A stretch of 64,000 bases of DNA from Triglochin maritima (GCA_963682175.1 OY821777.1:22836001-22900000), one strand, 5' to 3'; positions 22,386 to 35,600 are shown, counted from the first letter of the stretch. The notes: generated by a model not told the origin, from the letters alone. A program made the numbers and translations.

Positions 22386-23950
22386 TGATTGATTCGTTTT
22401 AATAAAACCGCAAGTGCACGACCACGTTGAAGCAGTGGCAAATACGGGTCGAACCACAGAGAGGTGTGTCGACTGTTGGTTTGTTCGAAGGCGAGTGGGA
22501 AAGAATGGAGAGAAAGGAGTTACGATCTACACTACACTACAATGCGAAAGGAAATGGAAAATAAGCAATAAAACTAAACCCCAAAGGGGGTAGAGAAATA
22601 ATGTCAATACAAAGAAGTGTGTAAGTGTGTGTATTCAATTTATGCTCATCACAACATGTAGTGCATGAAAATCATAAAACAAAATCCAACTTTTCCTCCA
22701 CATGAAATAAGATAAGATCATATCATTAAAACATACAAGATAATAAGTGGAATGAAGCTAAATGAACTCATGTATAAAGACTAGACACTACTACGCCTCC
22801 ACATGAATTAAGATAACACATTATCATTAAAACATACAAGACATTAACCAAGGTAAAGGCAACAAGAGTACATACACTACAAATTGTGTTTCCAATATTA
22901 ATTCCATCCATATCCTCACATTATCATTCCCCATAAAATAGGTCCGCTAATCTAAGCATAAGCTAAGCTTCATTCAAGAGCATTAACATATCAAAGATAA
23001 GAGTTGAATCCCATTAGATGGTTATGGAAATCATATAAGGCTCAAGGGATTAAGATAACACACACCTAATACACCATATGCTCATATCACATATTTCTCC
23101 ACCCCCAAATGGGGATGGAACTACTCACTAATTATTACACTACAACCTACATTAAAATGAAACATTCTACTGAAATGAAATTAAACTAAGCAAGCAAGGA
23201 ATATTAAAGAAGCTAAAATGACATAAAACTAAAGAAACATGCAATCATATGAAAGGTAATAAAACGAAGAAAGAAACAACATAACTAAAGGAAAACATCT
23301 ATTATTACTCACACAATTACAAGTAGCCTCTCTCCACCAGGGTTTTTGGTTCAAGGCATGAACTCCTAGTAGAGAGGATGTCCACCAAGAGAGAGATGGG
23401 GTACAAGAGAGGAGGAAGAGTTCTATTTATAGCCATAGAAAAAGGTAATCCGGGACAATCCCCCGGTATGGGACTAATCAAATACCAAAAATAGCCTAAA
23501 CACATACTAATACATGTGCCCGCAAAGTCTTAGCGGATCCGGAGTGATCCGGACCGCCAATTAGCGGTCCCAGACCACCAATTGGCTGTCCATAAGTTCT
23601 GGATCCGGCTGGAATTTCTTGTGGGCTTTTCTGGATGGATTTGTTGGTATTTGATGCATCTACCTCGCTTGCTGGAGCTCCGACCCGAATAGAATTGCCA
23701 AAATACTCCCCATGATGGTGTGGAGTATTCTTGTTTGCTCATTGGTCATTCTATCTTGCATTCAGGTCCTTCGATCTTGCATCTTAGTCCTTGAGTCTCT
23801 CAACTCAGTCATTTTTCCTTCTTTTAGGTCCTTTCATGCCTCTTCTCTTCAAACCTCTTTATTTCAAACATAAAGCTCGTTACGTAGCATTGTTTAGGTG
23901 AAAGATAATGGATATAAGATACAAATATAAGCACGAAATGATGTCAATCA
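22386..23950 (-). repeat. 3' LTR of element C
   Basis: 1565 bp. On the minus strand it runs from TGATTGACATC to CGAATCAATCA. The GACCGC-type pair lies near 23552-23590 (one good, one degraded). Confidence 0.9.
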
Positions 23951-25499
23951 AATACCCCACACTTAACTTTTGCTAGTCCCGAGCAAAACAAAGAAAGGAA
24001 AAAGCAAACGAAAAACAAGAAATCCTAACTCACTTTCGTAGGAATTACGGTTGCACTTAGCACGTGAAACAAGTCGTTAAACCTCCTTATCATCATGGAG
24101 GAGGAGTGTTGTCTCCTGAGGGTTTTCAACGGATATACCCACAAAATCCGAACAAGATGCATTATTCAATCTAGAGACTTGACTCGATGGACTTATTTTT
24201 ATCGATCATTGGACGCGGTAATCTTACGGGCCGACTCTATATCGGTAATCAGTCCACCCACCTAGCCTAATGAACCATTCGTGCAAGTTAAATAAGGAAT
24301 TAAGTGAAAGACATGGACAACCTCAACATCCTCAAGTGATACAAAGTGTAAAGTCCATTAAGGTTCCTATTTGCATTACCTTTTTTTCTTTTTGTTTCTT
24401 TTCTTATATTTTTTTCTTTTCTTTTTATTAGTTGGAGTTTCATTCTCCCAGGGTCAGGTTTGGTGCATCATTACTCATGAGGACTTACACTATTACGTAC
24501 ACATTTCCCCAAATCTCCACATAGGGCAATCCCTACCACCCGTGTAACAGGATTTTGGTCGGCGCATCCCAAGTCAGATGACTCGAAAGTACCAGGCACA
24601 AAGTCCCCTCAGACCTACTTTCCCGAGTGATAGGAGCCGTGCGAGAAGAGAGAACACCTACTCACTTATTTCTTATCTACACATGAACCAAAACCCCTAC
24701 ACTTAATGTCTCGCAACAAGATTTAAAGGGTCCTTGACTACAACAAATTTCCTTAATTTAACAAACACGAATTATTGACTCACTAGGTTCGGGATGGACT
24801 TCTCTAACTATTTGAGCACTGAAAACCTATGATTACTCACCCCTGAGGGAAAATTGGGGTGCATCCTAACGACTAGATAAATCCTAAAGTCACTTACAAG
24901 ATATCCTAATGCATCAAGTTCAAGACAATTTTGGGAGCTTTCTTTTTACTTTGCCTCTCAACGGTTTTGCACATGCTAAACACACACAAAACCCACAAAA
25001 CATTTTCTTTCGCAAACACATGAAGATTTTGAAAGAAATGTGAAAATTTTGAAGCACTAGGCAAGCAAAAGAAGACAAGTCACCCATGGATCATGGCAAG
25101 CAGATATATCGATATTAAAATGCAACACACTAACATGACCCTAACAATGCACACAAAAGAAAACAAAAATAAAAGGAAAAGACTCGACTATGTACACACG
25201 TAAAAACACCCCCCCACACCTACTTCATGCATTGTCCTCAATGAATGTGAGCAAAATACTACATGGATTTATGCATGAAAAATGAGAGATCTCACCAACA
25301 AGAAGTACAAAGGAAAGTTCAAGGTCATGTTGATGGACACCAACCCGAATTTCCTCAAACCTGTGAGATGCTAAAGAAGGGATACCAATACGTGAAAGAA
25401 AGGGGGCCCAAATACTCAAGGGTTGGAGCCCACAACAATCGATGCTCACTAAATGAGTTTTTTTAACTATGTACAAAAATGGGCACCTATTTTCATATG
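23951..25499 (-). other. 3' untranslated region and polypurine tract of element C
   Basis: Matches the 3' regions of A1, B and E in reverse. The polypurine tract is at 23951-23965 (AATACCCCACACTTA on the plus strand). The internal G-run block lies near 25205-25240. No coding frame. Confidence 0.85.
24019..24126 (-). other. Three-hairpin conserved RNA module (element C copy)
   Basis: Same order of hairpins as in E and A1. Hairpin 1 is AGGAG/CTCCT. Hairpin 2 keeps CCTCC/GGAGG with a larger loop. Hairpin 3 is GTTTCAC/GTGCAAC with one mismatch. The tail is conserved. Confidence 0.65.
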
Positions 25500-26350
25500 T
25501 CAAGGGACATCAAATGGGAACCTGCCATCTCTCGAGCCAAAAATGCACATGCATGGGCTTGCAACATATAAAGTAGAATTGCTAGACCACCTAATACCCT
25601 TATAAAGGTTGTGGTCGTTTGATGCCTCTTGAGAGTGAGCAAGATAGGAGGCATGAAAGAGAGGTGAACATCTGTCTGGTTGTTTGAATTGTAGGGTGTC
25701 ATGTGGTTGATTCTTAACCCACATGGGGTCCTTAGCAGATACAGAATGAAGAGCATGTGGCCCAGAGGCCATAAAAATGGTATCCTGTGGCTCAAGAGCC
25801 ACATGATCAAAAGGATGTGGCTCAATGGCCATGTGATCAAAAGGATGTGGCTCTAAGGCCACGTGCTCAAAAGGATGTGGCTCTAAGGCCACGTGATCAG
25901 AAGATAAGGCACCTTCTTGTGCCAGCCCAGGTGAAACATCTTCACCACCTTCAGGATCTCCATCGAACAATTCTCTGAAGTACTTGAAGGTGCCCTCAAC
26001 TTCAATCTCATCCAAGCCCTGGATAAGGTTGACCACAACAGGGTCATTGAAGGCACCTCGCTTCTTGCCGATGGTGAAGATCTTGAAATCAGCGCATTGA
26101 CTACCATAAGTCAAGCACATCAGACCATTGCGACAATTGATCAAGGCATTGGAAGTCACAAGAAATGGTTGCCCCAGAATGACAGGAATTTGTCGAAGTG
26201 GGTTTGGCACAGGTTCAGTATCCAAAACAAAGAAGTCGACTGGATAAATGAACTCTCCCACTTTGATCAGCACATCTTCCACCACACCCCTCGGTGTCTT
26301 CAAAGACCTATCAGCCAATTGAAGAGTGGTTTTTGTTTGTGTAAGGTCTC
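25500..26350 (-). pseudogene. Element C protease C-terminal half and tail
   Basis: Minus-strand continuation of a retropepsin-like protease: TTLQLADRSLKTPRGVVED, then VILGQPFLVTSNALINC, then an acidic tail. The tail holds about four tandem copies of a 10-residue unit, HVALEPHPFD, encoded by about 30-bp repeats at 25783-25902. It ends in FPFDVP, like the tails of A1 (FSFDVP) and A2 (FSFDVL), which marks the true C-terminus. The gene's N-terminal part lies at 42336-42684, beyond element B. The half itself has no internal stop, so it was open when B inserted or shortly before. LGQPF replaces the usual LGRPF. Confidence 0.88.
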
Positions 26351-27883
26351 TGATTGACATCATTTCATACTCATATTTGTATCTTATATCCATTATATTA
26401 CACCTAAGCAATGCTACGTGACGAGTTTTATGTTAAGTTTTCAGGAATAAAGAGGTTTGAAGATAAGAGCCATGAAAGGATCCAAAAGCAGGAAAAATGA
26501 CTTAATTGTGAGACCTGGGGACTAAGATGCAAGGGAGAAGGACCTGATCGTAAGACCGAAGGACCTAAGAGAAAAACAGAATACTCCACACCATCATGGG
26601 GAGTATTTTACCAATTCGAGTCGGGTCGAGCTCCAACAAGTCAAGTAACCGCATCGAAGACCAACAATACCAGAAAGAAAAGCCCACAACAAATTCCAAC
26701 ACGATCCGAAGATTTTGGACCACCAATTGGCGGTCCATATTGCTCAGGATCCGTCGACATTTCTCCTGGACTTGTATTAATGTTTGTTTAGGCTATTTTT
26801 GGTATTTGTTTAGTCCCACATCGGGGGATTGTCCCCGATTAGCTTTTTCTATGCTTATAAATAGAACTCTTCACCTTCCATTGTAATTACCCATTGCTTG
26901 GTGGTATTCTCTCTACTAAGGAGTGAGCCTTGAAGCAAAAACTCAAGGTGGAGATGAATGCTACCTTCAATGTGAGTCATTTGTTAATAAAATAATTCTT
27001 CTAGTTTCTTTTAATCTTGTCTTTTAATTTGTGCATGTTTGTTTAGTCTTTCCTTTCCTTTTATGTTTCTTTAATGCTTCTTGCCTTGTTAGTTAACTTT
27101 CATTTCAGTATTATGCTTTCTTTTGCTAATATAGTTAGTGTAATGAGTAGTGAGTAGTTCCATCCCCATTTGGGGGGTGGAGAAATATGTGATATAATCA
27201 TGTAGTGTATTAAGTGTGTGTTATCTTTATCCCTTGAGCTTTATATGATTTCCATAACCATATAATGGGTTTTCACTCTTATCTTTGATATGCTAATGCT
27301 CTTGAATGAAGCTTAGCTTATGCTTTGATTAGTGGACCTATTTTATGGGGAATGATAAGGTTAGGATATGGATGAAGTTAATATTGGAAACACAATTTGT
27401 AGTGTATGAGCTCTTGTTGCCTTTACCTTAGCTAATGTCTTGTATGTTTTAATGATGTAGTGAAATCTTAATTCATGTGGAGGCATAGTAGGGTATAGTC
27501 TTTATACTTGAGTTCATGTAGCTTCATTCCAATTATTGTCTTGTATGTTTTAATGATGTAGTCTTATCTTAATTCATGTAGAGACAAATTTGGATGTAGT
27601 TTTATGAGTTCATGCACTACATGTTGTGAGGAGCTTAATGAACGCACACACACTTCTTTAGATTCACATTATTTCTCTACCCCCTTTGGGGTTTAGTTTT
27701 CTTGCTTTTCTTCCATTTCCATTTGCACCTTAGTGTAGTTTAGTGTAACCAACCTTTCTTCCCTTTCTTTACCTCTCGCCTTCGCACAAACCAAGTGTCG
27801 ACACACCTCCCAGTGGACGACCCGTATTTGCCACCGCTTCAACGCGGCCGTGCACTTGCGGTTAAATATAAAACGATCAATCA
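26351..27883 (+). repeat. 5' LTR of element B
   Basis: 1533 bp, from TGATTGACATC to CGATCAATCA. TATAAATA at 26866-26873, preceded by the perfect inverted repeat ATCGGGG/CCCCGAT. A single palindromic block, GACCACCAATTGGCGGTC, lies near 26728. Confidence 0.92.
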
Positions 27884-27889
27884 AGTTTT

Positions 27890-27906
27890 TGGCGCCGTTG
27901 CCGGGG
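27890..27906 (+). other. Primer-binding site of element B, tRNA-Asp
   Basis: TGGCGCCGTTGCCGGGG, an exact complement of the 3' end of plant tRNA-Asp(GUC) including CCA. It lies 6 bases after the LTR. Confidence 0.9.
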
Positions 27907-28980
27907 AGGTGCTCTGTCCAGACCTTGGTTTGGACGATTCGAGGGGTTTTTAATTTTTTGTTTTCAGTTTTGCTTATTTTCAGGGAACCACTGGATCAAG
28001 GGGAGGCTGCTGGACAAATTTGAGGAACGGAAGACCTAAAAGGACCGCCAATCAGCGGTTGGAGACCGCCAATTGGCGGCCTGGTGAGGGCTTCCTTCTT
28101 TCAACTTTTTCTGGTAGTTAGTTTTGTAATTTGTGTTATCTGGGAGCCCTATTTTGCATGATTTGACTTCTGGTTTGCTCCCAGATCATTAATCACTCCC
28201 CCATTAATCAACTTGGCCCTAAAATCCAAAGCAAAAGACTAGACGTTCTTAATTGTTTAGGTCACGCATCATGTATTGACTTGAGCATATAGTTGTCTTT
28301 TCTTTTAGCTTTAATTTCAGTTGTTGAGTGCTGGCGTAAGGTACGCATTTCCTACACTCATTCACGCATCTCGTATGCCCATGCATTAGTTAGTAGGATT
28401 TGCATCAGGACAAGAGTGAGAGAGCGTTTGATTGGAGCGATTGATTGCTAGATCTAGGATCAAATCGCTACTAAGGAGGGGCTGTCCCATAAAAGATAAG
28501 GTGGGGGATTTCATCACCCTTTCCTTGGCCCCAAAAATCACTCGTAATAAAGCCTTAACTAAAAGCAAGTAGACATTGGCTCTAAGGAATTCGGACACAC
28601 TAGGAGAGTAATCTAGTCGAGACCGTCATGACCTGATCGGCGTTGCCTACCTTGTCGATAGTAGGAGGTACTGGATCTCCGGATCTGGTATAACTTGCTG
28701 GGCATTGTGGTCCTCGTTGTAGGGAGGTGAGGCGTGTCAAGGCTAGTGACCTCGAAGTTAGGCGTCGTCTAGCTTAAGGACCTATTGCCTTACATTGTTT
28801 GAGCCGTGCTTGCTAGTTAGGCTTCTTGCTGATCCCGTTACCCACGCTAGCTTTAAGGATTCTTCCCTTCTCCTCTGAGTCATCTTCTTCTCACCTTCTT
28901 CTACGTTATAGTCTCCTCCCCTTTACACTCTCTGGTAGCGTTTTAGGGTCAAGTCGAGCACTTTTTGCGAGCTTAGTCTC
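27907..28980 (+). other. 5' leader of element B
   Basis: Non-coding, 1.07 kb. It holds the leader palindrome pair (28043-28060 and 28064-28081) and the conserved AAGGTGGGGGATTTCATCACC block near 28498-28518. The same GCGTCGTCTAGCT block as in A1 and A2 lies near 28764. Confidence 0.8.
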
Positions 28981-30119
28981 GTGGTGGTGAGAGTGGTCGA
29001 CTCGAGAGTTTTTCTTGAGATGGATGGTTACATGGGCGACCATCCATATCATTGTTGGGACCAGGTCGATTCTCCTTGGTACTCCGGACCCATGCAACCT
29101 GGGGTGGCTCAGACGAACACCCCGTATGGTTGGGATGATCGCAATTTTGTGACTGAGCAGTCTTCATATTGGGGTAACATGAGAGAGGCACCGACTGCTA
29201 GACCACAATCTAGTTATGCCGGATCATATGCTGGTCAACAAACTGAGACATTACAACAAACTTTGGCCTCTTTCATGCGTATGGCAGACGACATGAGTGC
29301 ACCGGTGGCTCCAGTAGTCGTACCGTGCGACTGTTGTGGGTTGAGTGGTCATGTTATCGGGGAATGTCCTTATGTTCCCCCTGAGCCTGAGTATGAGCAT
29401 ACATTTTCCCAAAATGCTCAATGTGACCATTACGCATCCGCGTATAACCCGAGAGTGATGGATTCGTGGGGAGACAATTCTTATCCAAATTCTTATACCT
29501 CATTTTCACCCCCGTATCCTCCTCCCGAATACCCAGAATTCTACCAACATCCCACTCCAAATCATTGGACTCATTCTCAGCCAATCAACACCCAACCCCA
29601 AAATTTCCCAAGCTCTGACTTGGACCGCATCGTTGACCGCATACCTGATTCCTTGAACAAACTTTCCTTACGTTCATGGAAACGACTCAACAGTCCATAC
29701 AAAATATGACACTGCAAGTGAGTCAAATGTCGCAGCAATTACGTGAACGTGAGGAGAGTGACATTTCATGTCAACATGAGGATTTATCTTCTGAAATCGA
29801 ACCACCACCACATCCACAAATTCAAAGCACAATCTTTCAAAGTCAAACTCCTAGTCAGTCTGAGGGACTTGGGGTTTCAATTCACGATCACTTGGTGGAG
29901 GATTCAATTCCAACTGAGAATAGCTTCGACCAGTTCTATTATGAGTCAGCACAGGATTGTGCCTTACCTTTTTGTCCCGTGGCCCTTGAGCCACATGATC
30001 TTATTGTTGTACCTCCTAAGGACTCACCTTTGGTGGAGCAAGAGCTCCCTAGTACCCTTAATCTCATACGACCTGATGAGAGTTTGCCTCTCACTATTGT
30101 TCCTGATCATCTTGGAAAT
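28981..30119 (+). pseudogene. Element B gag-like open region, first part (zinc knuckle, no capsid)
   Basis: Two overlapping frames, at 28981-29709 and 29676-30119, make up most of this region, with a frameshift near 29690. The first frame holds one zinc knuckle, CDCCGLSGHVIGEC (29326-29367), flanked by Q/P/Y-rich segments. The second begins near the helical QNMTLQVSQMSQQLRE segment, equivalent to the coiled-coil region of A1/A2 gag, and runs into an acidic tail. The capsid domain found in A1, A2, D and H is absent, as is the protease between knuckle and tail. Element A1 interrupts the frame at 30119; it continues at 38740. Residues VALEPHDL echo the repeat unit in element C. The start at 28981 is only the first ATG of the open frame. 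Confidence 0.75.
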
Positions 30120-31534
30120 TGATTGACACCATTTTATGCTCATATTTGTATCTTATATCCATTATCTTTCACCTAAATAATGCTATGTTACGAGTTTTAT
30201 GTTTAGTTTTCAGGAATAAATAGGTTTGAAGAGATGAAGCATAAAAGGACCCAAAAGCTGGGAAAAAGGACTGAATTGTGAGATATGTGGACCAAGATGC
30301 AAGGAAGAAGGACCTGAATGCAAGACCGAAGGACCTAAGAGCAAAACAGAATACTCCTCACCATCATGGGGAGTATTTTGGCAATTCTATTCGGGTCGGA
30401 GCTCCAACATGCAAAATAGTTGCATCAAATACCAACAAAGCCTTCCAGAAAAACCCATAAGAAATTCCAGAGCGATCCAGACACTGTAGACCGCTAATTA
30501 GCGGTCCAAGACCGCTAATTGGCGGTCACTTTTGGCCCAAATGCGCTCAAATTTCTCCAGCACATGTATTAGAGGATGTTTAGGCTATTTGTGGTATGTG
30601 TTTAGTCCCACATCGGGGGATTGTCCCGGATTAGCTTTTTCCATGGCTATAAATAGAACTCTTCACCTCCTATTGTAATCACTCCATATTTTAAGTGGCT
30701 ATTCTTCCTACTAGAAGTGAGGCCTTGAAGCACACACTAAAGTAGGAGGATGCTACTTTTAATGTGAGTCATTTTATCAATAAAGTTTTGTGTTTCTTTC
30801 ATTGTTTGTTTTATGCTTCTTTTATTGTTTATGCATGTTTTAGTTTAATCGTCTTTTAATTCTAGCTTAGTTTTAATATGCTTTCTTTCCATAGTTTAAT
30901 AATTAGTGTAATGTTTAGTGAGTAGTTCCATCCCCTTTGGGGGGTGGAGTAGATGTACATACATGCATTAGAGAATGGGATGAATGTTTTAATTTCAATG
31001 TGTTGATTAAACATGAATGTATGCTTGCTTGTTTAGGATAGAATTTATAACTTGATGAGTTTTGCCAAAATGATTAGACACCTCTCATGCTTGTTTAGGT
31101 TCTGAAATAAACAACTTGCATATGTAAATGTTAATCAACCAAGTTGGTGAATAGATTGATAGGTTTTGCCATAACATTTAGACACTTCCTATGCTTGATA
31201 AACACCACCTTCATGTGCTTAAAGAATGTATTCTACACCCACCTCTTTGCTTGTGTGCACTCACTCCACCCCTTAGGGGTTTTCCATTCCTGAAATTCCA
31301 GCACTTCTATTTTGTTCTTAGCTTAGTTTTTATTTGATCGTTTATTTCTTTCTTTCGCATTTCGTACTTCTTAGCATAGTTTAGTGTAGAGTAGTGTAAC
31401 CAACTCTCTTCTCCATTATTTTCGCCACTTGATTTCGTGCAAACAAGAGGCTGCTCACCTCCCTAAGGACGACCCGTACTTGCCACTGCTTCATCGCGGT
31501 CGTGCACTTGCGGTTTAAAATAAAACGTTCAACA
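30120..31534 (+). repeat. 5' LTR of element A1
   Basis: 1415 bp, from TGATTGACACC to GTTCAACA. It holds the palindrome pair: perfect GACCGCTAATTAGCGGTC at 30489-30506, and a one-change version at 30510-30527. Confidence 0.95.
30488..30660 (+). promoter_or_regulatory. LTR promoter of element A1
   Basis: Two adjacent 18-bp palindromes, then CACATCGGGGGATTGTCCCGG, then TATAAATA at 30648-30655. The transcription start is probably about 30 bp downstream. The same order recurs in the LTRs of A2, E and the solo LTRs. Confidence 0.7.
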
Positions 31535-31540
31535 AGTTTT

Positions 31541-31557
31541 TGGCGCCGTTGCCGGGG
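31541..31557 (+). other. Primer-binding site of element A1, tRNA-Asp
   Basis: TGGCGCCGTTGCCGGGG, 6 bases after the LTR; exact complement of the tRNA-Asp 3' end. Confidence 0.92.
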
Positions 31558-32600
31558 AGGTGCCAGTCCAGACTCTTGTTTGGACGATTCGAGTGGATTT
31601 AATTTTTGTTTTGTAGTTTTGCTTTCTTTCAGGAGACTTGGAGTCGTCAGGGGGAGCACCTGGAGAAGTTTTGAAGCAAGCTGGGCACTGTAGACCGCCA
31701 ATCAGCGCCCTGGGACCGCCAATTGGTGGTCTGGTAAGCTCAGCTCGCTCTCTTATTTCTTTGGTCTGTTTACTTTATCTGATATAGTGGTCGGGGACTT
31801 AATTTGGCGTGTTTTGACTTATAGTTTGTTCCCAGATCAATAATCAAACCTCCTTTAAGCAACTTGGACCCTAAAACTCAAAGCAAAAGATTAGGCATTT
31901 TTTTTGTTTAGGCCATGCATCATGTATGTGACTTAGGCATTTAGATTGTCTTTTATCTTAGCTTTATTTTCTGTTGCTGAGAGCTGGAGTGAGGTACACA
32001 CCTTCTACTCTCATTCATGCATTTCGTATGAACATGCATTAGTTAGTAGGAAGTGCATTGCAACAAGTGTGAGTTGAGCGTTATTTGGAGAGTTGATTGC
32101 TAGATTTAGGACTCCAAAACGCTACTAAGGAGGGGCTGTCCCATAAAAGATAAGGTGGGGGATTTCATCACCCTTTCCTTCGCCCCAAAAACCACACTAA
32201 TCAAGAGCCTAATTTTAAAATCAAGTAGACATTGGCCTTAAGGATTTCGGGCGCATTAGGAGAGTGATCCGGTCCCGACCGTCATGACCTGATCGGCGTT
32301 GCCCACTTTGTCGATAGTAGGAGAGACGAGATCCCCGGATCTTGGCTCACTTGCTGGGCTTTGTGGTCCTCGTTGTAGGGAGGTGAGGCGTATTGAGGCC
32401 GTGTGACCTCACAGTTAGGCGTCGTCTAGCTGTAAGGACCTATAGCGACCTTAGGATTGCTTGAACCTTGTTCGCTTGTGTGCTTCTACCTGTACCCATC
32501 CGCCGTAGCATAAGGACTTCTTCCTTTCTCTCCTGAGTCATTCTTTCTCTCCTGTGTTCCCCCGTCTTCTCCCCTACGTACATTCTTTGAAAAAAGAGAG
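31558..32600 (+). other. 5' leader of element A1
   Basis: Non-coding. The leader palindrome pair lies at about 31693-31731 (somewhat degraded), followed by CTGGTAAGC, which resembles a splice donor. The conserved AAGGTGGGGGATTTCATCACC block lies near 32152-32172. Confidence 0.8.
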
Positions 32601-35600
32601 TTGTGGTTTGTGTGTGCACCTTTGTGCATGCTTTCGTGGACACGAGACGAGAGTGGTCGTTTGACGAGGAGCGTTGTCAATCCGGCTTCGGTCATCGAAT
32701 TCTCGACACCTCCCTCCTCTCGTGTCGCACGCAGTCCGGGTTCAATGGCTGCTAATTTCCGTGAGGAGGAGCAGTTGCTGGACCCACCTGTTCGACCAGT
32801 GCTTCCAGTTGTCGTTCCCATACCTCTACGTAATCGATGCTACCCGAGCCGTACAGCTCTACCCTCGTGCATCGTAGTGCCAGAGGCTAATGGGAACCAT
32901 TTTGAGGTTAAGCCTCAATTCATTTCCATGCTCCCTCATTTCACTGGGAAAGGTGACCCCTATATCTTTCTCAGGGAATTTGAGGAGGTCTGTGCTATGT
33001 TCAAGCTGCAACAACTTAGCACAGACTCCATCCATCTTAGGCTCGTTCCTTTTGCACTAAAGGATGACGCCAAGAAGTGGTTGTACAGCAACCAGGCGAA
33101 TTCCTTTAGGACTTGGGATGAGTTTCAATCTGCATTCCTCAAGAAGTACTTTCCTAATCATCAGACTCAAAAATTGAGGAACGAAATCAATTCGTTCTAT
33201 CAACATGAGACCGAACCATTTCATGCATATCTTGAGAGGTTCAAAGAGCTACTATCCTCGTGGCCTCACCATGGCATCGAGTTGTGGCGTCTTTGTCAGA
33301 TTGTGTATGAGGGTCTTCACATCCCGTCCAGAACGCTCCTTGAGTCCATGTGTCAAGGAGAGTTCTTGGGAAAGGATGAAAGGAAGGCATGGGCCTTCCT
33401 AGAAGACCTCGCTGAGAAAACCATGCAATGGGAGAGGGTGAGGGAACCACCTGCATCATCTAGTATAGGAGCGAGGATTGCGAATGCAAACTCGACTAGA
33501 TCGGGTACCGCATTTGCTATCGATACCACTACGGGCACCGAGGCACGCATGGCGGCCTTAATGCGCCGTATGGACTCGATTGAGCTCCAAAACGAACAAA
33601 GTGCACCTCACATGTCCATATCTGGTCCAGTTCCTTGTCATTCATGTGGTAGGATAGGTCATGTAGAGAGCGAGTGTGAGTTCATTCCTCCTGAGATGGA
33701 GCGTGTCAACGCCATCTATGACAGAGCTAGGAATGACCCATACTCATCATCTTATAATCCTGGATGGAGGAACCACCCCAATTTTTCATGGAACCAAACT
33801 AATGCCCCGGGTGGTCCTCCAAACTCCTCTAGACCACCTTACCAATCACACCAACTTCCCTTGCATGCACATTCATATCAGCCACCCGAAGCACAAACCA
33901 CCAACCAATCGGGCTTCCTAAATTCCAATAATATGGAAACCCGATTCAATTCGCTTGACACCTTGACTCGTGGACTTGAAAACTCAATGAAAATTTTTAT
34001 GTCTACCACAAGTCAAGTTCTCACTTCAAATCAGCAGACCATGAAATCTCTAGAGCTTCAGATGGGCCAATTGGCTCAGTCTGTACATGAAAGAGAGAGA
34101 GGGTATTTTCCTAGCCAGCCAGAGGCTAACCCCCGCATGTACCAACAACAACAAATGCAAAATGAGAATGTGGTACCTCGGGGGAGGCAAGTGAACCATG
34201 TGGAGGAACCTGTTCACCATGTCAATTCCATTGTGACCTTAAGGAATGGAAAACAGGTTGACAATCACATTTCCTTGCCACACCCACCACCATCTATGCA
34301 GCCCCCCAGTGGGAATGGTGGTGAAGAAGAAGCTGAGGGTGAGGGTAATACACCAAAGCTTTCTTCTCAGGCACAACAGAAAACCTACCTGCCAAAAGCT
34401 CCCTATCCAAGTAGGTTAAACAAAAAGCAGAGTGACAACATGGACAAGATAGTAGAGGTGTTTAAGCAAGTAAAGGTTAACATCCCCTTGTTGGATGTCA
34501 TCCAACAAATACCTCAATATGCCAAAGTGTTAAAGGATCTCTGCACAACCAAGAGGAAGACCAATGTTCCTAAGAAAGCATTCTTGGCTGCAAATTTCAG
34601 CTCACTTTTGTCCAATCCTACCTACACAAAATACAAGGACCCTGGGTGTCCTACTATTCAGTGTACGATAGGGGCACTAGATTGAGCAATGTTTTGCTTG
34701 ATTTAGGATCAGCGGTCAACCTCCTCCCATTCTCCGTTTATCAACAGTTGAACTTGGGAGAATTGAAACCAACGAAGATCACCCTCCAACTGGCGGATAG
34801 ATCCATTCGTATTCCCATGGGGATTATCGAGGACGTGCTTATCAAAGTTGGAGATTTTATATTTCCAGTCGATTTTGTTGTCCTCGATACCAATCCTGTT
34901 GCCAACACCCACTCTCAAATACCTTTGATTTTGGGTAGACCATTTCTGGCAACCTCCAATGCCTTGATTAATTGTAGAAATGGTCTCATGAAGCTCTCAT
35001 TCGGTAACATGAGTGTCGAGTTTCATGTGTTCAACTCTGGTAGGCAACAGGAACCCATGGATGAACCTTTAAATCTAAATCTCATCCGCCAATTGGAGAA
35101 AGCACCACAAAATCAACGAACACCCCTAACCCCAATGCAACCCATTGAGAATGTTTGTGGGCCCAGCGAAAACTCATTGCCTGTCTTCGCAATGCAACAG
35201 AGTGAGCTGGCCTCGAACATGAATGTCCAAACGGAGTGTTCGTTGCATGATTCAGTTGAGAGTACTAGTGAGAGTGAGACACCTCATCATATGCCTATAC
35301 CAGAAGGTGTCTCTACCTCATGTCCCATGGCCATTGAGGCATTTGAACTTCATATTGACTCCAACAAGGACCCACCTATGACCGAGCTTATGCTTGATGA
35401 TCTAAATGATGGTGGGAGGTCCTTGTTGGATGACTTGGGGAGAAGCCCCATTCTTAGTGATGCAAGTCTGCTGCATCCATCGAATGAGCCTGAGGAACTC
35501 ATTCCGATGCACCCGCCTATTGGTCGGAGGGTTTTCTTCGATGAGCGATTAAACCCTAGTGAGGCAACACAACTTCATTCTTTGTTGCCCACACCCAACC

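Noticed and set aside
31725..31745. Splice donor CTGGTAAGC after the leader palindromes
   Set aside because: Present in A1 and weakly in B (CTGGTGAGG) but lost in A2 (CTGGTAGCT), which has the intact frame; no matching acceptor could be defended.
32440..32821. Minus-strand open frames over the A1 gag start
   Set aside because: They are antisense shadows of gag and leader; the same shadows occur over A2 at 60507-60842.
34640..34690. Programmed frameshift between gag and protease in A1
   Set aside because: A2 and E show a continuous frame here, and A1 differs by one missing base with no slippery site or stem needed, so it is a deletion.
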